Assembly (NCBI GenBank): GCA_003233175.1
Contig: QIKY01000310.1
Span: 1 to 34,384 of the forward strand
Length of the DNA: 34,384 nucleotides
Direction of reading: 5' to 3'
Source: Planctomycetaceae bacterium
Lineage (GTDB): Bacteria; Planctomycetota; Planctomycetia; Pirellulales; Pirellulaceae
The notes beneath the pieces were generated by a model. The model was not told where the DNA came from. It ran no database searches and was given only the letters and a program-made list of their open reading frames with translations. Below, piece by piece: positions 7,865 to 15,285 of the stretch. Each line of letters opens with the position of its first letter. The stretch's first letter is position 1. A program made the position numbers and the translations under genes.

Positions 7865-8560
7865 TTAAGTAGCCGCTTGCTGGAAGGTGACTTCTTCAAA
7901 CGGTTGAATGACGACAAAGCCCTCGCCGTTGAATTCCATCTGAATCGATTCGCCGCTGCCGCGGCCAAAAAAGGTTTTGAGAGAGATATCGGTGCGGAAA
8001 TCGGGCGACAAATTCCCCGACCACGCGATGGTGGCGTTGGGGTCGGTGATCACGGGGTGCCCGGGCCTCACCATTAAAGTCAGAGGTTCATAGTGCGAGG
8101 TGATGGCCACCATGCCGGTTCCCTCCAGCTTAACATTAAACAAACCGCCAGCCATGACGGCGGTCAGCTTTCTCATCATCTTGATATCCCATTCCACTGA
8201 GGGTTCGAAGGCCAGCAAATCGTTGCCGTTTACGAACAGCGATTCGCCCTGCAAATTCAGAATTTGCACTTTTTTTCCTTGATCGGCCACGTATAGCCGT
8301 CCGCAACCGCTGGCCTTGGTGAGCCGGGCGCCTTCGCCGGTGAGCGCCTTTTTCAACAGCTTGCCCAAGCCTTTTTCGAGCAACGCCTCACGCGTGAATT
8401 TGATTTCACCAACATACGCCACCATGGCCCCGGTTTTGGTCCAGATGTCGCCGTCGAGGTTTATTTCCAACATGCGAGGACTCTCCAATTCAAAGAGTCC
8501 TTCGCCGCGGTCGCGTTGTTGGGAGGCTTCAACAAACTCTTGCACGGAATAACGGGCCAT
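7865..8560 (-). CDS. AIM24 family protein
   Basis: A 231-residue protein of the AIM24 / DUF124 beta-barrel-like family, whose molecular function in bacteria is unknown. Seen here are the family's internal pseudo-repeats: MLEINLDGDIWTKTGAMVAYVGEIKFTRE (about residues 30-58), GCGRLYVADQGKKVQILNLQGESLFVNGNDLLAFEPSVEWDIKMM (85-130), and GLFNVKLEGTGMVAITSHYEPLTLMV (138-163). The Gly-rich turn after about residue 63 (KALTGEGARLTKASG) is also typical. GAGG lies nine to ten bases before the ATG. The gene is 131 bp downstream of the sigma factor and is coupled to the Cys/His protein. Confidence 0.88.
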   Translation of the reverse strand: MARYSVQEFVEASQQRDRGEGLFELESPRMLEINLDGDIWTKTGAMVAYVGEIKFTREALLEKGLGKLLKKALTGEGARLTKASGCGRLYVADQGKKVQILNLQGESLFVNGNDLLAFEPSVEWDIKMMRKLTAVMAGGLFNVKLEGTGMVAITSHYEPLTLMVRPGHPVITDPNATIAWSGNLSPDFRTDISLKTFFGRGSGESIQMEFNGEGFVVIQPFEEVTFQQAAT

Positions 8561-8691
8561 GGCGGGCGTCCTCTAGAGAAATGGGTGGCAAGGTGAAACG
8601 TGTATTGGCGATTGTGAGCGGCAATGCTTCGCTAACTCGGAAAACGTGGAGCCCTTGGTTCCTGAACCGGGAAGTCGTTGTTCCACACATT

Positions 8692-9342
8692 CTAGGTATA
8701 GAGTTCGGGAAAAATATCTTCCGGTAGGTCTTGTTTTTTTACCACGTTGCGGAGTCTGGCCAAAAAATCGAATTTATAGTTTGCAACTTGTTGCTCGGTG
8801 ATGTCAAGCTGTTTGGCGACATTTTTATTCGCCCAGCCGCGCACGAACAGCAGTTCGGCGCATTTGAGCTTGGTCCAATCACCGCGTTTTTTCCAACGCT
8901 GCACCTGTTCGGCAAGCGCCTCGACCAACGACCCCTCCTCCAGCTTCTTCCGTTCATCCGATCGGGCAATGCTGCTGGCGGGCCGCATTTTCGAAGCGAT
9001 TTGCCATTGCCCGCCGCCGCTGTCGTTGGCGCTTGAGGTTACCGAAAGCGGAATTGCCGGGCGCCGCCCTTCGCGGCGCAGGTGGTCGGTCATTTTGTAG
9101 GCGCAAATCGAGAACAGGTAGCTTTCCAACGGCCGTTTCTCGTCAAAATTCGGCAGGCTGTTCAAAAAGCCGATGAATGTCTCTTGGACCACGTCTTCGC
9201 TCACCGCCCGATTCCCCAGCCGACTTTCCACGAACGCCAACAGGCGGCCTTCATAGCGGGCGATGAGGTCGCCCCAGGCGTTGGAATCGCCCTGACGAAT
9301 GCGCGTGACGAGAAGGGAGTCGGTTTCCGAAGCTTCAGCCAT
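8692..9342 (-). CDS. ECF-type RNA polymerase sigma factor
   Basis: A 216-residue sigma-70 relative of the extracytoplasmic-function class. Region 2 is clear: DSNAWGDLIARYEGRLLAF, then SEDVVQETFIGFLNSLPNFDEKRPLESYLFSICAYKMTDHLRR. A longer than usual Ser/Gly-rich linker follows, then a region 4 helix-turn-helix in GWANKNVAKQLDITEQQVANYKFDFLARLR. The frame opens with GTG at 9378, but the ATG at 9342 places the conserved ETDSLL motif at the expected distance. The kinase and FHA genes upstream and the Cys/His gene downstream suggest it is the output of a local signalling route; ECF sigma factors linked to Ser/Thr kinases are known in planctomycetes. Confidence 0.92.
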   Translation of the reverse strand: MAEASETDSLLVTRIRQGDSNAWGDLIARYEGRLLAFVESRLGNRAVSEDVVQETFIGFLNSLPNFDEKRPLESYLFSICAYKMTDHLRREGRRPAIPLSVTSSANDSGGGQWQIASKMRPASSIARSDERKKLEEGSLVEALAEQVQRWKKRGDWTKLKCAELLFVRGWANKNVAKQLDITEQQVANYKFDFLARLRNVVKKQDLPEDIFPELYT

Positions 9343-9402
9343 TGCACCAGTTACATTTCGCTCGGTAAGGGTGGACACAGTTGCATCAGGGATTAGATGG
9401 CT

Positions 9403-9492
9403 CGTTGAACGGCAAGCCGAAGGCGGCTGTGTTTGGCGCCAGCGCGTATGAGTAAGACAAAAACGCAGTCGCCTTCGGCTGGCCGTTCAACG
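9403..9492. repeat. Long palindromic element between membrane-protein and sigma genes
   Basis: Arms at 9403-9434 and 9461-9492 are inverted repeats matching at 29 of 32 positions. Two of the three mismatches become G-U pairs in RNA, so a transcript could form an almost unbroken 32-bp stem with a 26-base loop. The outer ends read CGTTGAACGG and its complement. It lies 48 bp beyond the upstream gene's stop codon and just before the sigma-factor start. It has no run of T after the stem, so it is not a standard terminator. Confidence 0.85.
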
Positions 9493-9540
9493 AAAAACAC
9501 GCCGTTTTCAACCGTGAGCGGTATAGTTGCGAGCAAACGA

Positions 9541-10467
9541 TTAGATCCAATGCAACCAACGCGCAACCATGGCGCCGGAGCCGGCAAGGCCTAGTATCGC
9601 CGCCGCCGCTCCCACCCGCAAGCGACCGGTGTAATATCCTCGGGTGGCGGTGTCGACGCGAAGATAGGCAAAGAATGTCGCCAAGAGCGCCAGTACGGCG
9701 GCGGCGGCAAACCCCGTTTTGAACAACCGGCCCAGCGCGATGGTGTCTTTCCAGTCGCGCTCCACGCGACGGCGAAAATCATCGTCAAATTTCAATAACG
9801 CGTGCGACTGATGCATCGGTCCAAAGGAAAACACGACCTCTTCGTCGTACCGCGCACTCGGCGGCACTTCATACGATAAGAAGGTCTCGGTTTGCCGCGC
9901 TCCCAGGTGATCGTTCACGTATTGCGCCGTGGCCTTACGAATTTCATCGTCCAGCGCCAGCCGGCATTGCCCCCGCGTATAGTGAGGCCCCGACGACACC
10001 GCCAGCAAATCGACCGAACCTTCCCGCGCGTGTTGCACGGCGACCCATGCCGGTCGATCATCGGGATATTTGATTTCGAAGTTGCTTTTGGAAACGGCTG
10101 TTTTTTCTCCAGACGCTTGCTCGTCGTCTGTATCAACAAGCATGACCCGCGCTTCGCCATTCTCTTGTTGAATAATAAACCCTTCACTGGCGGCGAAACT
10201 CGAAAGCGGTAGGTCGGCTCTCGTTTGAATGATAACTCTCGGTTGCATGCTGACGGCACGCTTCCATGCAAGTGTGCTGAAGCCAACCATGCCAACAACC
10301 AGCATGACGGTAAGTCCTAGCAAACAAAGCCCAACCGGCCGTGTCTTGCGGCTGACAATCGCTAGCAACAAACCCAACGCGGCGAAGGAGAGCAAACCCA
10401 ACCCCAGGAGCACGACAAGCCAGGTCACGATTGTCGGCGGGCCATTATACGATGCAACCAATTCCAT
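9541..10467 (-). CDS. Hypothetical membrane protein linked to the kinase gene
   Basis: A 308-residue protein I do not recognise. It has two N-terminal membrane helices (about residues 13-34 and 42-65), a soluble domain of about 170 residues containing an NFEIKYPDDRPAWVAVQ segment, and two C-terminal membrane helices (about 245-270 and 280-303). The even number of helices puts both ends on the same side of the membrane. Its ATG at 10467 overlaps the kinase terminator region: the kinase stop ends at 10472 and GGAGG lies nine bases before this ATG, so the two are almost certainly co-translated. A role with the kinase is inferred from this pairing only. Confidence 0.8.
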   Translation of the reverse strand: MELVASYNGPPTIVTWLVVLLGLGLLSFAALGLLLAIVSRKTRPVGLCLLGLTVMLVVGMVGFSTLAWKRAVSMQPRVIIQTRADLPLSSFAASEGFIIQQENGEARVMLVDTDDEQASGEKTAVSKSNFEIKYPDDRPAWVAVQHAREGSVDLLAVSSGPHYTRGQCRLALDDEIRKATAQYVNDHLGARQTETFLSYEVPPSARYDEEVVFSFGPMHQSHALLKFDDDFRRRVERDWKDTIALGRLFKTGFAAAAVLALLATFFAYLRVDTATRGYYTGRLRVGAAAAILGLAGSGAMVARWLHWI

Positions 10468-10471
10468 TTTC

Positions 10472-12541
10472 CTATACCTCCCGCAAAGTTTGACGAATTC
10501 GCGCACGTTCGCCTGGGTTCATCCAGGGCGAGGCGAGTTGCACCGAAACAGCAATCGTGGCGGCGAGAATCATGCCCATTGGCTGTGGGAAGGTCCAGAG
10601 TAAATGGATGACCCAAGCCCACAAACCGCAAGCCAGCGTGGCCCAGAGGCGAAGCCGTGTCGAACGCAGCGGGTCCGACAAACTCCACCAGCGGGGAGCG
10701 GCGAACAGCAGGGCGAAGTAGACGAGAAAGCCGGTCAATTCCAAGGCGCCGTTTTCGCGATAGGCGCCGGCGGTGATAAATGTTTGGGCGATCGGGCGCA
10801 TGGTCATCGATTCCAATTGCGAATCGAGAAAGAGCATTTCATGGGTGGTGAAGGCGACGCCGCCCACCACCAAACCCACGATCAACATCACGAAGCGGCG
10901 CAGCATGGCGTCGCCGGTGCGGCCCTCCCACATTTTTGAAACCGCCAACACGGCCCAGGCGCCGCCGGTGCAGGTGAGCACCATCCAGGCGTACCAAGTC
11001 CAGGTGGACACAGCGCCATCGAGCGGCAAGCCGCTCACCATGAGAGCGAGAAACGACACCACCGCCGCTACAATCGCGGAAAGCAGCAGTGAACCGATGA
11101 GTTCGGTCAGGCGTTCGCTCGACGACTTATTCTCGATATGTGCTTGGGCTTGCTCCCGCCAACTGAATCGCCGCCGCCGATGGTGGGCGCGGCGCATCGT
11201 GGAAGGCGGGGCGGGCGTTTCCAGAGCGGCGCTGCCGGTGGTCGCGGAAACGACAATCGATCGAATCCCGAAGTAAACCAAGTAGACGGCGGCAAACACC
11301 ATCGCCAGCGGCGCCAGCCAGGTGGAGTTCGCCAGCAGCACCACGGCAACCGCCAACAATACGCAAACCTTGCCGAACGTGTTCAACGACCCGTGGCTCC
11401 ACCAATGGTGAGCGCCTCGCCAACTATGTTGCACGGCGCGGGCGATGGGTTCATCGCCGAGAGTAGGCCCATTCGCCGCTTGCCCGCTTCCAGCATGCCC
11501 GCTTCCAGCATGCCCGTTCCTTACTGGCTGGCTCCCTGTCGGCTGGCTCGCGCCTTGTGCGGCGGCAACTTGTGCAAACGGCGAAGCGCCATCGTTACCA
11601 CGCGGCTTGGCGGCGACCGCCGCCGGCTTTTCCTTGAGCGGACCCAGCGTGATTTCCTCGGGCGTGTCGTCGCCGATGAAAATCGGCGTTGCCGGCCGCG
11701 GTTTTTCGGACACGACCAAGGGCGGCTCCGGCGCCAACGCGGCGGAGCGCGGGGTCGAGAGTCCTTCGAGGGCGTCTAACAGGGTTTGCGCGCTGGAGAA
11801 GCGCTCTTCAGGATCTTTAGCCAACGCGTTGCTGAGAATGTTGAAGTATTTGTCGGGAATGATCGAAAGATCAGGATCCGACGTCAAATGCTTCATGATG
11901 ATTTCCTGGCTGCTTTCCCCTTCAAAGGGAACGCGTCCGGTAAGCATTTCATAGAGCACAACACCCAACGCATAAACATCGATCTCCTTGCCGTAGCGTC
12001 CCTGACCGATTTCGGGCGCCATGTAATGCAGCGTGCCGACGCTCTCCGTCTGGCCGCTCCGCCGGCTGCAGGAAATGAATTTCGCCAAGCCGTAGTCGCC
12101 GATTTTCACCTCGCCCTGATCGATAAAAACGTTTCCGGGTTTGAGGTCGCGGTGGACGATGCCGTGGTTGTGCAAATGCGCAACGCCTTGCACGATTCCC
12201 AAAAACCAACGCGCAACTTGCTCCAACGGCAAGCCTTCGGGGTGTCGCTCCAGGGCCTCGGTGAGGGTGTCGCCGGAAACGTATTCCATGATCACCCACG
12301 AAACGCCTTCTTCGTCGATTCTTACGTCGTATAGGTCCAGCAGATGATTGTGCTTCAGGTTGAGGCACTGCTTGACGCCCCGCAGTTCGACATCCAAATG
12401 CCGTTGGATGCACTTCAACGCCACTTCTTTGCCGGCGTCACTGGTGGCGAAATAGACCTCGCCAAAGCCGCCGCGGCCGACGCCTCGTTTGATCGTGTAT
12501 CCGTCCAGAGGACGCGAACCACTCGGGTAGGCAAATTTCAT
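10472..12541 (-). CDS. Membrane-anchored Hanks-type Ser/Thr protein kinase
   Basis: A 689-residue kinase with an N-terminal catalytic domain and a C-terminal membrane region. From the ATG at 12541: glycine loop GVGRGGFGEV (20-29), Lys43 in VALK, catalytic loop HRDLKPGN (Asp132), metal motif DYG (149-151) in place of the usual DFG, and APE (175-177). A Pro/Ala/Gly-rich linker follows, including a short HAGSG tandem repeat near nucleotides 11480-11520, then six to eight membrane helices between about residues 380 and 680. The frame also opens at 12634, but GAGG seven bases before 12541 and the start MKFAYPSGSRPLDGY favour the shorter form. It probably phosphorylates the neighbouring FHA-protein partners or sigma machinery, though no substrate is visible. 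Confidence 0.93.
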   Translation of the reverse strand: MKFAYPSGSRPLDGYTIKRGVGRGGFGEVYFATSDAGKEVALKCIQRHLDVELRGVKQCLNLKHNHLLDLYDVRIDEEGVSWVIMEYVSGDTLTEALERHPEGLPLEQVARWFLGIVQGVAHLHNHGIVHRDLKPGNVFIDQGEVKIGDYGLAKFISCSRRSGQTESVGTLHYMAPEIGQGRYGKEIDVYALGVVLYEMLTGRVPFEGESSQEIIMKHLTSDPDLSIIPDKYFNILSNALAKDPEERFSSAQTLLDALEGLSTPRSAALAPEPPLVVSEKPRPATPIFIGDDTPEEITLGPLKEKPAAVAAKPRGNDGASPFAQVAAAQGASQPTGSQPVRNGHAGSGHAGSGQAANGPTLGDEPIARAVQHSWRGAHHWWSHGSLNTFGKVCVLLAVAVVLLANSTWLAPLAMVFAAVYLVYFGIRSIVVSATTGSAALETPAPPSTMRRAHHRRRRFSWREQAQAHIENKSSSERLTELIGSLLLSAIVAAVVSFLALMVSGLPLDGAVSTWTWYAWMVLTCTGGAWAVLAVSKMWEGRTGDAMLRRFVMLIVGLVVGGVAFTTHEMLFLDSQLESMTMRPIAQTFITAGAYRENGALELTGFLVYFALLFAAPRWWSLSDPLRSTRLRLWATLACGLWAWVIHLLWTFPQPMGMILAATIAVSVQLASPWMNPGERARIRQTLREV

Positions 12542-12777
12542 TTTTGGGCCTCGCCGAGGTTGGGGCGCACCGGGCGCCGCTGTTTCCGGCAGCACGGCGC
12601 CGCATTTTTCCAGCGTAGCGGCAGGCTCTTGCATGTGTCCAGTCGCCTGGGAAAACAGCCCTCAAAGAATCGCTTCTCAACAGGACAGTTCACCCAGACC
12701 TCCTTTCATGATTCAAGGGAAACAAAACACGGTTGCGCGTAAAACCCTACACCCACACTTTAGCTCGTCGCCCCGTT

Positions 12778-14193
12778 CTACAAGACGGGCTCCAAGTAAA
12801 ACGAAAAGTCTTCCGCCGATACATGGCTGCCGGGGCCAAGCCGCCCGCCTCCGTCGCACGGCGCGCCATTCACTTCTAGCCGCTCCATCGTATGGAAAAA
12901 CAGTTCTCCGCCCTCGCGATACAGCACGACATCATTCGCCCAATCGCGACAAACCACATGATTTCTCGCCGATCTCCCCAACACACACGATTCCGCCATC
13001 ATGATGATTGCGTCGGCCGACGACGGCGGCCGATGCGCGCTGACAAATTCAATACGCGCCGAAGCGCTCAATGGATGCGGCTGCCGGAATTTCAAGCGAA
13101 CGCCGCCGGCAAACTCGATATCGGCGCCGTCGGCTAACACCGTTTTTCCGCTGATCGCAACGCCGTTGACTCGCGTCGGCCCCAGGGCTTCCAAAATGTA
13201 ACCGTCGGCGCGCCGTTGAATCACGGCATGACGCCGCTTCAAGTCGGCCAGCACCGGCGCTTCCACATCGTTGCCGGGAATGGCCTGACCAAACGTGATT
13301 CGATCTTGAAAAAACATCAGGTAACCGCCCACGCCGTCGACCCAAAGCAGCATTTTCATCGCTTGTTGAGATTCTTGCACCGCCGCGACCGCTTCTGTTT
13401 GTGTCGCCGAGAAATCCGGCGCACGGTATTCTGTTTGTTTCAAACCCTCTTCATGCTTCAAACGCTCTTGCTTCAAAACTTCGTCGCTCGAACCGCCCGA
13501 CTCAACTTTTCTCCAAGCCCGTCGCCGCGCGGTCTGCGCCAAGGCGAACTCAGACGCGATTTCCAGGAGTTGGTCCGAAACGACCAACGTTTGGCTCCAA
13601 TCGCCGCATAGCATGGCGCGGCGCAGTTGATCGACCAACTCTCTGCACTGCGCCCATTTTACCAAACATTCATCCTTTTGTTGCTGCAAAGATTCAATAT
13701 CTGGCCGTAAAGCCAAAGCCGCCCGCCATTGCTGTTCGGCCCGGTTAAAATCGCCTTGCTCCTCCGCCACGCCGGCCGAATGATAAATCTCGACCACCTG
13801 TTGGAGAATTCGCGAGCGATCGTTGGAAAGCTCGCGGCGGCTCAAGTTTTCCAAATGATAGCGAGCAGCCTCAATATCTTGGGCGGCGAGCCGCGTTTCT
13901 GCTTGTAGTACGGCGCGTCGCATCAATTCACTACGAACCGCGACAACTTCGTCTGTTTCACCGCCCAATTCGCAAACGCTATCAAACACGCGCCAGGCAT
14001 CGCTGGTTTCATCGGCGGCCAAATGCCGCTGCGCCCGAACCGCCAAAGCGACGGCGATGCGCGCCGCCAAACGCCGCCCTTGCAGAAAACGACGTAAATC
14101 GTTTTCGCAAAGCAAAACGCCGGCCTCTTGCAAGCGGCCTTGCTGGTAGGCCTGCTCGGCCTCGCGAATTTGCAATCGCCACGATTGAAACAT
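12778..14193 (-). CDS. TPR-like protein with two C-terminal FHA-like domains
   Basis: A 471-residue cytoplasmic protein without signal peptide. Residues 1-230 are helical and rich in TPR-like pairs (for example AEQAYQQGRLQEAGVLL and AGVAEEQGDFNRAEQQWRAALALRPD). Residues 281-371 look like an FHA domain, which binds phosphothreonine: RITFGQAIPGND, then KRRHAVIQRRADGYILEALGP and TRVNGVAI. Residues 400-470 look like a second, more diverged FHA (CVLGRSARNH... LEVNGAPC) in which the usual S-x-x-H pair is not visible. Its stop lies 236 bp upstream of the kinase start on the same strand, fitting a phospho-reader for that kinase. The FHA assignment is by motif and length only. Confidence 0.75.
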   Translation of the reverse strand: MFQSWRLQIREAEQAYQQGRLQEAGVLLCENDLRRFLQGRRLAARIAVALAVRAQRHLAADETSDAWRVFDSVCELGGETDEVVAVRSELMRRAVLQAETRLAAQDIEAARYHLENLSRRELSNDRSRILQQVVEIYHSAGVAEEQGDFNRAEQQWRAALALRPDIESLQQQKDECLVKWAQCRELVDQLRRAMLCGDWSQTLVVSDQLLEIASEFALAQTARRRAWRKVESGGSSDEVLKQERLKHEEGLKQTEYRAPDFSATQTEAVAAVQESQQAMKMLLWVDGVGGYLMFFQDRITFGQAIPGNDVEAPVLADLKRRHAVIQRRADGYILEALGPTRVNGVAISGKTVLADGADIEFAGGVRLKFRQPHPLSASARIEFVSAHRPPSSADAIIMMAESCVLGRSARNHVVCRDWANDVVLYREGGELFFHTMERLEVNGAPCDGGGRLGPGSHVSAEDFSFYLEPVL

Positions 14194-14261
14194 TGTCTTT
14201 CACCAATCCATTCCAAATACCACTGCTGGCGCGGCAGGCTTTGCCGCAGCGATACGCCCTC

Positions 14262-14295
14262 AAAAAAGGGGCTCAGACAATTGCGTCTGAGCCCC
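14262..14295 (-). terminator. Rho-independent terminator after the coiled-coil gene
   Basis: A perfect 11-bp stem, GGGGCTCAGAC at 14268-14278 against GTCTGAGCCCC at 14285-14295, with a 6-base loop. On the minus strand it is followed by TTTTTT (14267-14262). It starts 17 bp beyond the coiled-coil gene's stop codon and separates that gene from the TPR/FHA gene, so the latter needs its own promoter. Confidence 0.93.
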
Positions 14296-14312
14296 TGAAA
14301 TTCTCCCGCGTT

Positions 14313-15113
14313 TTAATGAGCCTCGACCAAGGTCTCGGCTTTGGGGCTTTCGCCGAAATACTGCGAAATTCGATCCGAGATATTCTCATCGACTTCCGGC
14401 TCGTCGAGCGGAATTTGGTCGTGGAATTTTTGGTCCACGTTGACCAACTTCTCGGCCACGTCGATACGGGTGTGAATTTCGTTGATCAGGTCTTTGGTGC
14501 GCGCCAAATGACTGTCGTCGAAATTGAAATCGCTGGTCGTCTGGGCGACCTCCACCATTTTCTGGCGAGCCTCCAGGTTCTCAACGTCCACCTCCAACTG
14601 CCGTTTGGCGGCCAACATGCCTTCCAGCTTTTGCCGGGCGGCTTCCAGGCCGCTCTTACGCGCTTGCTCGATCTTTTGCAGCTTTTCGAGCGTGGCTTGG
14701 CTGGTTTGGAAGCGATCGAAACGACGCGTCAGATCCGACTTCACCTGCAGCATGGTCCAGGCGCGGCCCCCGTAGACAAAAAATTCATCGCCGCTGTCGA
14801 CGTCCGCCTTCAGGCGAATGATGCCCGATTTGGCCGAAGCAATTCGCTTCTCGGCGCGAGCGACTTCCCGCGCCAGCTTCTCAACTTCCACTTCTTCCTT
14901 GGCGATGAGGTGCATGTTCTGCTGGATTTCAGGATCCAGATCCTTGATCATCTGGCGTGCGCGTTCGATTTCAAAACCGATCGGCACGTTGCGTTTCACC
15001 GACTCCTTCACCCAAGCCGCGCTGGTGCCCACATAACTGCAAGCATCGCGACCGGCAAAGAGCGCCGCCAGCAACACCGCGGCGCCGCCGACAAATAATG
15101 ACTTCTTCAACAT
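14313..15113 (-). CDS. Exported coiled-coil protein
   Basis: A 266-residue protein. Residues 1-22 (MLKKSLFVGGAAVLLAALFAG) form a signal peptide or membrane anchor. The rest is almost entirely helical with long heptad stretches: about 45-105 (IERARQMIKDLDPEIQQN... KLAREVARAEKRIASAKSG) and 125-215 (LTRRFDRFQTSQATLEKLQKIEQ... KRQLEVDVENLEARQKM). The tail is acidic. The architecture recalls PspA-like or periplasmic stalk proteins, but I cannot assign a family. GGAGG lies eight bases before the ATG at 15113, which fixes the start over the in-frame 15170. It is a single gene bounded by the terminator at 14262-14295. Confidence 0.8.
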   Translation of the reverse strand: MLKKSLFVGGAAVLLAALFAGRDACSYVGTSAAWVKESVKRNVPIGFEIERARQMIKDLDPEIQQNMHLIAKEEVEVEKLAREVARAEKRIASAKSGIIRLKADVDSGDEFFVYGGRAWTMLQVKSDLTRRFDRFQTSQATLEKLQKIEQARKSGLEAARQKLEGMLAAKRQLEVDVENLEARQKMVEVAQTTSDFNFDDSHLARTKDLINEIHTRIDVAEKLVNVDQKFHDQIPLDEPEVDENISDRISQYFGESPKAETLVEAH

Positions 15114-15285
15114 GGTTTTTCCCTCCAAATTGGTGTTCGATGCGGCCATCGGAATACCCCAGACCCCCAAAAGAACCCGTAGACCAAAAAAGACGAAGAC
15201 GATAACAACAGCCCTCGAATGACCTCAAGACAGCGTTTTGCACCTGCATACGACGCAATGCCAACGGAAAACGATGCCTTCACAG

